A stretch of 58,877 bases of DNA from Nonomuraea corallina (GTDB lineage Bacteria > Actinomycetota > Actinomycetes > Streptosporangiales > Streptosporangiaceae), in contig NZ_JAPNNL010000024.1 in the NCBI RefSeq assembly GCF_027620315.1, forward strand, positions 1 through 58,877, written 5' to 3'. Both the position numbers and the translations under genes were made by a program. The notes under the pieces were generated by a model. That model did no database searches. It had not been told where the DNA came from and was given only the letters and a program-made list of their open reading frames with translations. This document shows, one piece after another, positions 57,528 through 58,877 of the stretch (the stretch's first letter is position 1; the number at the start of each line of letters is the position of its first letter).

Positions 57528-58744
57528 CCTCCTCCCGTGACGCCGTGATCTGCGAGCCGGTGCGCACGCCGATCGGCCGCTACGGCGGCTCGCTCAAGGC
57601 GCTCACCGCCCCCGAACTGGGCGCCCAGGCGCTGCGCGGGCTGCTCGCCCGCACCGGCGTCCAGCCTGAGGCGATCGACGACGTGGTGCTCGGCCACTGC
57701 TACCCGACCAGCGAGGCCCCGGCCATCGGCCGCGTGGTCGCGCTGGACGCCGGGCTGCCCGTCACCGTGCCCGGCCTCACCGTCGACCGGCGGTGCGGCT
57801 CGGGCCTGCAGGCGATCCTGTACGCGGCCAGGGAGGTCGCCACGGGCAACGCCGACGTGATCGTGGCGGGCGGCGTCGAGAGCATGAGCAACGCCGCCCA
57901 CTTCTCCTTCGACCTGCGGTGGGGCGCCCGGCAGGGCGGGGCCGTGCTGCACGACAGCCTGGAACGCGGCCGGGTCACCGCGGGCGGCCGCCACCACCCG
58001 GTCCCCGGCGGGATGCTGGAGACGGCGGAGAACCTGCGCCGCGAGTACGCGATCACGCGCGAGGAGCAGGACGCGCTCGCCCTGCTGTCGCACCAGCGGG
58101 CCGTCGAGGCGCAGCGCGACGGCCGCAGCGCCGAGGAGATCATCCCGGTGACGGTGCCGGTCAAGGGCGGCGAGGCCACCGTGGACCGCGACGAGCACCC
58201 GCGCGCCGACACCACGCTGGAGTCGCTGGCCCGGCTGCGCCCCATCCGCGCCGCCGCGGACCCGGAGGCGACGGTCACCGCCGGCAACGCCAGCGGCCAG
58301 AACGACGCCGCCGCGCTCTGCGTCGTCACCACCGCGGACCGGGCCGAGGCGCTCGGCCTGCGGCCGCTGGTGCGGCTGGTGTCGTCGGGGGTCGGCGCGG
58401 TCGAGCCGCACCGGATGGGCATCGGACCGGTCCCGGCCACCAGGATCGCGCTCGACCGGGCCGGGCTGCGGCTGTCCGACCTGGACGTCATCGAGCTCAA
58501 CGAGGCGTTCGCCGCCCAGGCGATCGCGGTCATGCGCGAGTGGCGGTTCGGCGAGAAGGACCTGGAGCGCACGAACCCGCGCGGCTCGGGCATCTCACTC
58601 GGCCACCCGGTGGGCGCCACCGGCACCCGCATGGTCGGCGCCCTCGCCCGCGAGCTGCACCGCCGCGAACAGCGCTACGGCCTGGCCACCCTGTGCGTCG
58701 GCGGCGGCCAGGGCATCGCCGCCGTCTTCGAGCGGATCACCTGA
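57524..58744 (+). CDS. Acetyl-CoA acetyltransferase-type thiolase
   Basis: 406 residues from GTG 57524 (4-base overlap). Catalytic residues are clear: the nucleophile Cys in LTVDRRCGSGLQAIL (about residue 88), the His in SGISLGHPVGATGTRM (about 366) and the second Cys in LATLCVGGGQGIAAVFE (about 393). It splits 3-ketoacyl-CoA with CoA into acetyl-CoA and a shortened acyl-CoA, or the reverse. Its 406 residues fit degradative thiolases. It is the last gene before the artefact at the window end; a downstream gene may have been lost. Confidence 0.93.
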   Translation: MTSSRDAVICEPVRTPIGRYGGSLKALTAPELGAQALRGLLARTGVQPEAIDDVVLGHCYPTSEAPAIGRVVALDAGLPVTVPGLTVDRRCGSGLQAILYAAREVATGNADVIVAGGVESMSNAAHFSFDLRWGARQGGAVLHDSLERGRVTAGGRHHPVPGGMLETAENLRREYAITREEQDALALLSHQRAVEAQRDGRSAEEIIPVTVPVKGGEATVDRDEHPRADTTLESLARLRPIRAAADPEATVTAGNASGQNDAAALCVVTTADRAEALGLRPLVRLVSSGVGAVEPHRMGIGPVPATRIALDRAGLRLSDLDVIELNEAFAAQAIAVMREWRFGEKDLERTNPRGSGISLGHPVGATGTRMVGALARELHRREQRYGLATLCVGGGQGIAAVFERIT

Positions 58745-58877
58745 CCCTGGGCGGGGGGGGGGGGGGGGGGGGGGGGCGGCGCCCCCCCCCCCGGGGGGGG
58801 GCGGGGGGGGGGGGCCGGGCCCCTTTCAGTCCTGCGGGTAGTAGAGCGTGATCGTCTCGGCCACCACGGCCGGCTTC
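58745..58877. other. Homopolymer tract followed by a copy of 26297-26358; probable assembly artefact
   Basis: After the thiolase stop come runs of 24 G (58753-58776), 11 C (58782-58792), 9 G and 12 G, broken by a few C. The last 62 bases (58816-58877) are identical to 26297-26358, which is the end of a terminator and the 3' end of the MaoC gene. Nothing between the thiolase and this copy looks biological. Confidence 0.8.

Noticed and set aside
1..58877. tRNA, rRNA or riboswitch
   Set aside because: No clover-leaf pattern, CCA ends, rRNA stretches or known riboswitch cores were noticed by eye. A covariance-model scan would be needed to be certain.

Overview
High-GC DNA with actinobacterial features: frequent GTG starts, 1-4 base start/stop overlaps, SigE-family ECF sigma, PucR, IclR and GntR regulators, a CsbD-type stress protein and dense CaiB/ACAD/crotonase catabolic genes. 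The gene style fits a soil actinomycete of the Streptosporangiales type; that placement is inference. I see no rRNA, tRNA, CRISPR array, transposase or integrase. The right edge looks like a contig end with an assembly artefact.

Layout. (1) 1-7008: a minus-strand operon of CoA-transferase, citrate-synthase-like lyase, LigB- and LigA-type ring-cleavage dioxygenase subunits and a quinone oxidoreductase cut by the window start. It is divergent from an amidohydrolase and an IclR regulator, and an NAD-dependent epimerase follows; this looks like a small aromatic-catabolism unit. (2) 7068-16292: membrane and secreted proteins, an AI-2E family transporter, a PucR regulator next to a D-amino-acid-dehydrogenase-like oxidase, a C39-like secreted peptidase, a membrane Ser/Thr kinase and a DUF488 protein. 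(3) 16411-21120: pyruvate formate-lyase with its activase, a DoxX-like membrane protein, a CsbD protein and a general-stress-like protein. This is a low-oxygen/stress block, and a 17-base element is shared upstream of pflB and the DoxX gene. (4) 21234-34103: GntR, MaoC and ACAD genes, then an amidohydrolase/LLM-oxidoreductase pair, a five-gene acyl-CoA operon plus a 3' MaoC gene, and a divergent crotonase/ACAD pair. (5) 34104-37894: a decayed patch with two gene remnants, then a VOC protein, a sigma factor with a membrane partner, and a secreted protein. (6) 37904-58744: a second acyl-CoA block with three acyl-CoA synthetases, crotonases, a two-subunit ACAD, an NTF2-like protein, a sulfonate/nitrate-type ABC importer, an FCD-GntR regulator, a branched-chain-amino-acid-type ABC importer (with a permease-ATPase fusion), an ACAD and a thiolase.

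How it may work together. Blocks 4 and 6 hold six acyl-CoA dehydrogenases, five crotonases, three CoA ligases, a CoA-transferase, three MaoC/hotdog dehydratases, one SDR and one thiolase. That is enough for import, CoA activation and beta-oxidation-like breakdown of an unidentified carboxylic acid, perhaps branched, alicyclic or terpenoid. The most interesting signal is a 14-base near-palindrome, ATCnTTnnAAnGAT, at the gene starts of most of these operons, sometimes over the -10 box. It predicts one shared repressor and ties about 27 kb of scattered operons into one regulon. The substrate and the regulator cannot be identified from sequence alone.
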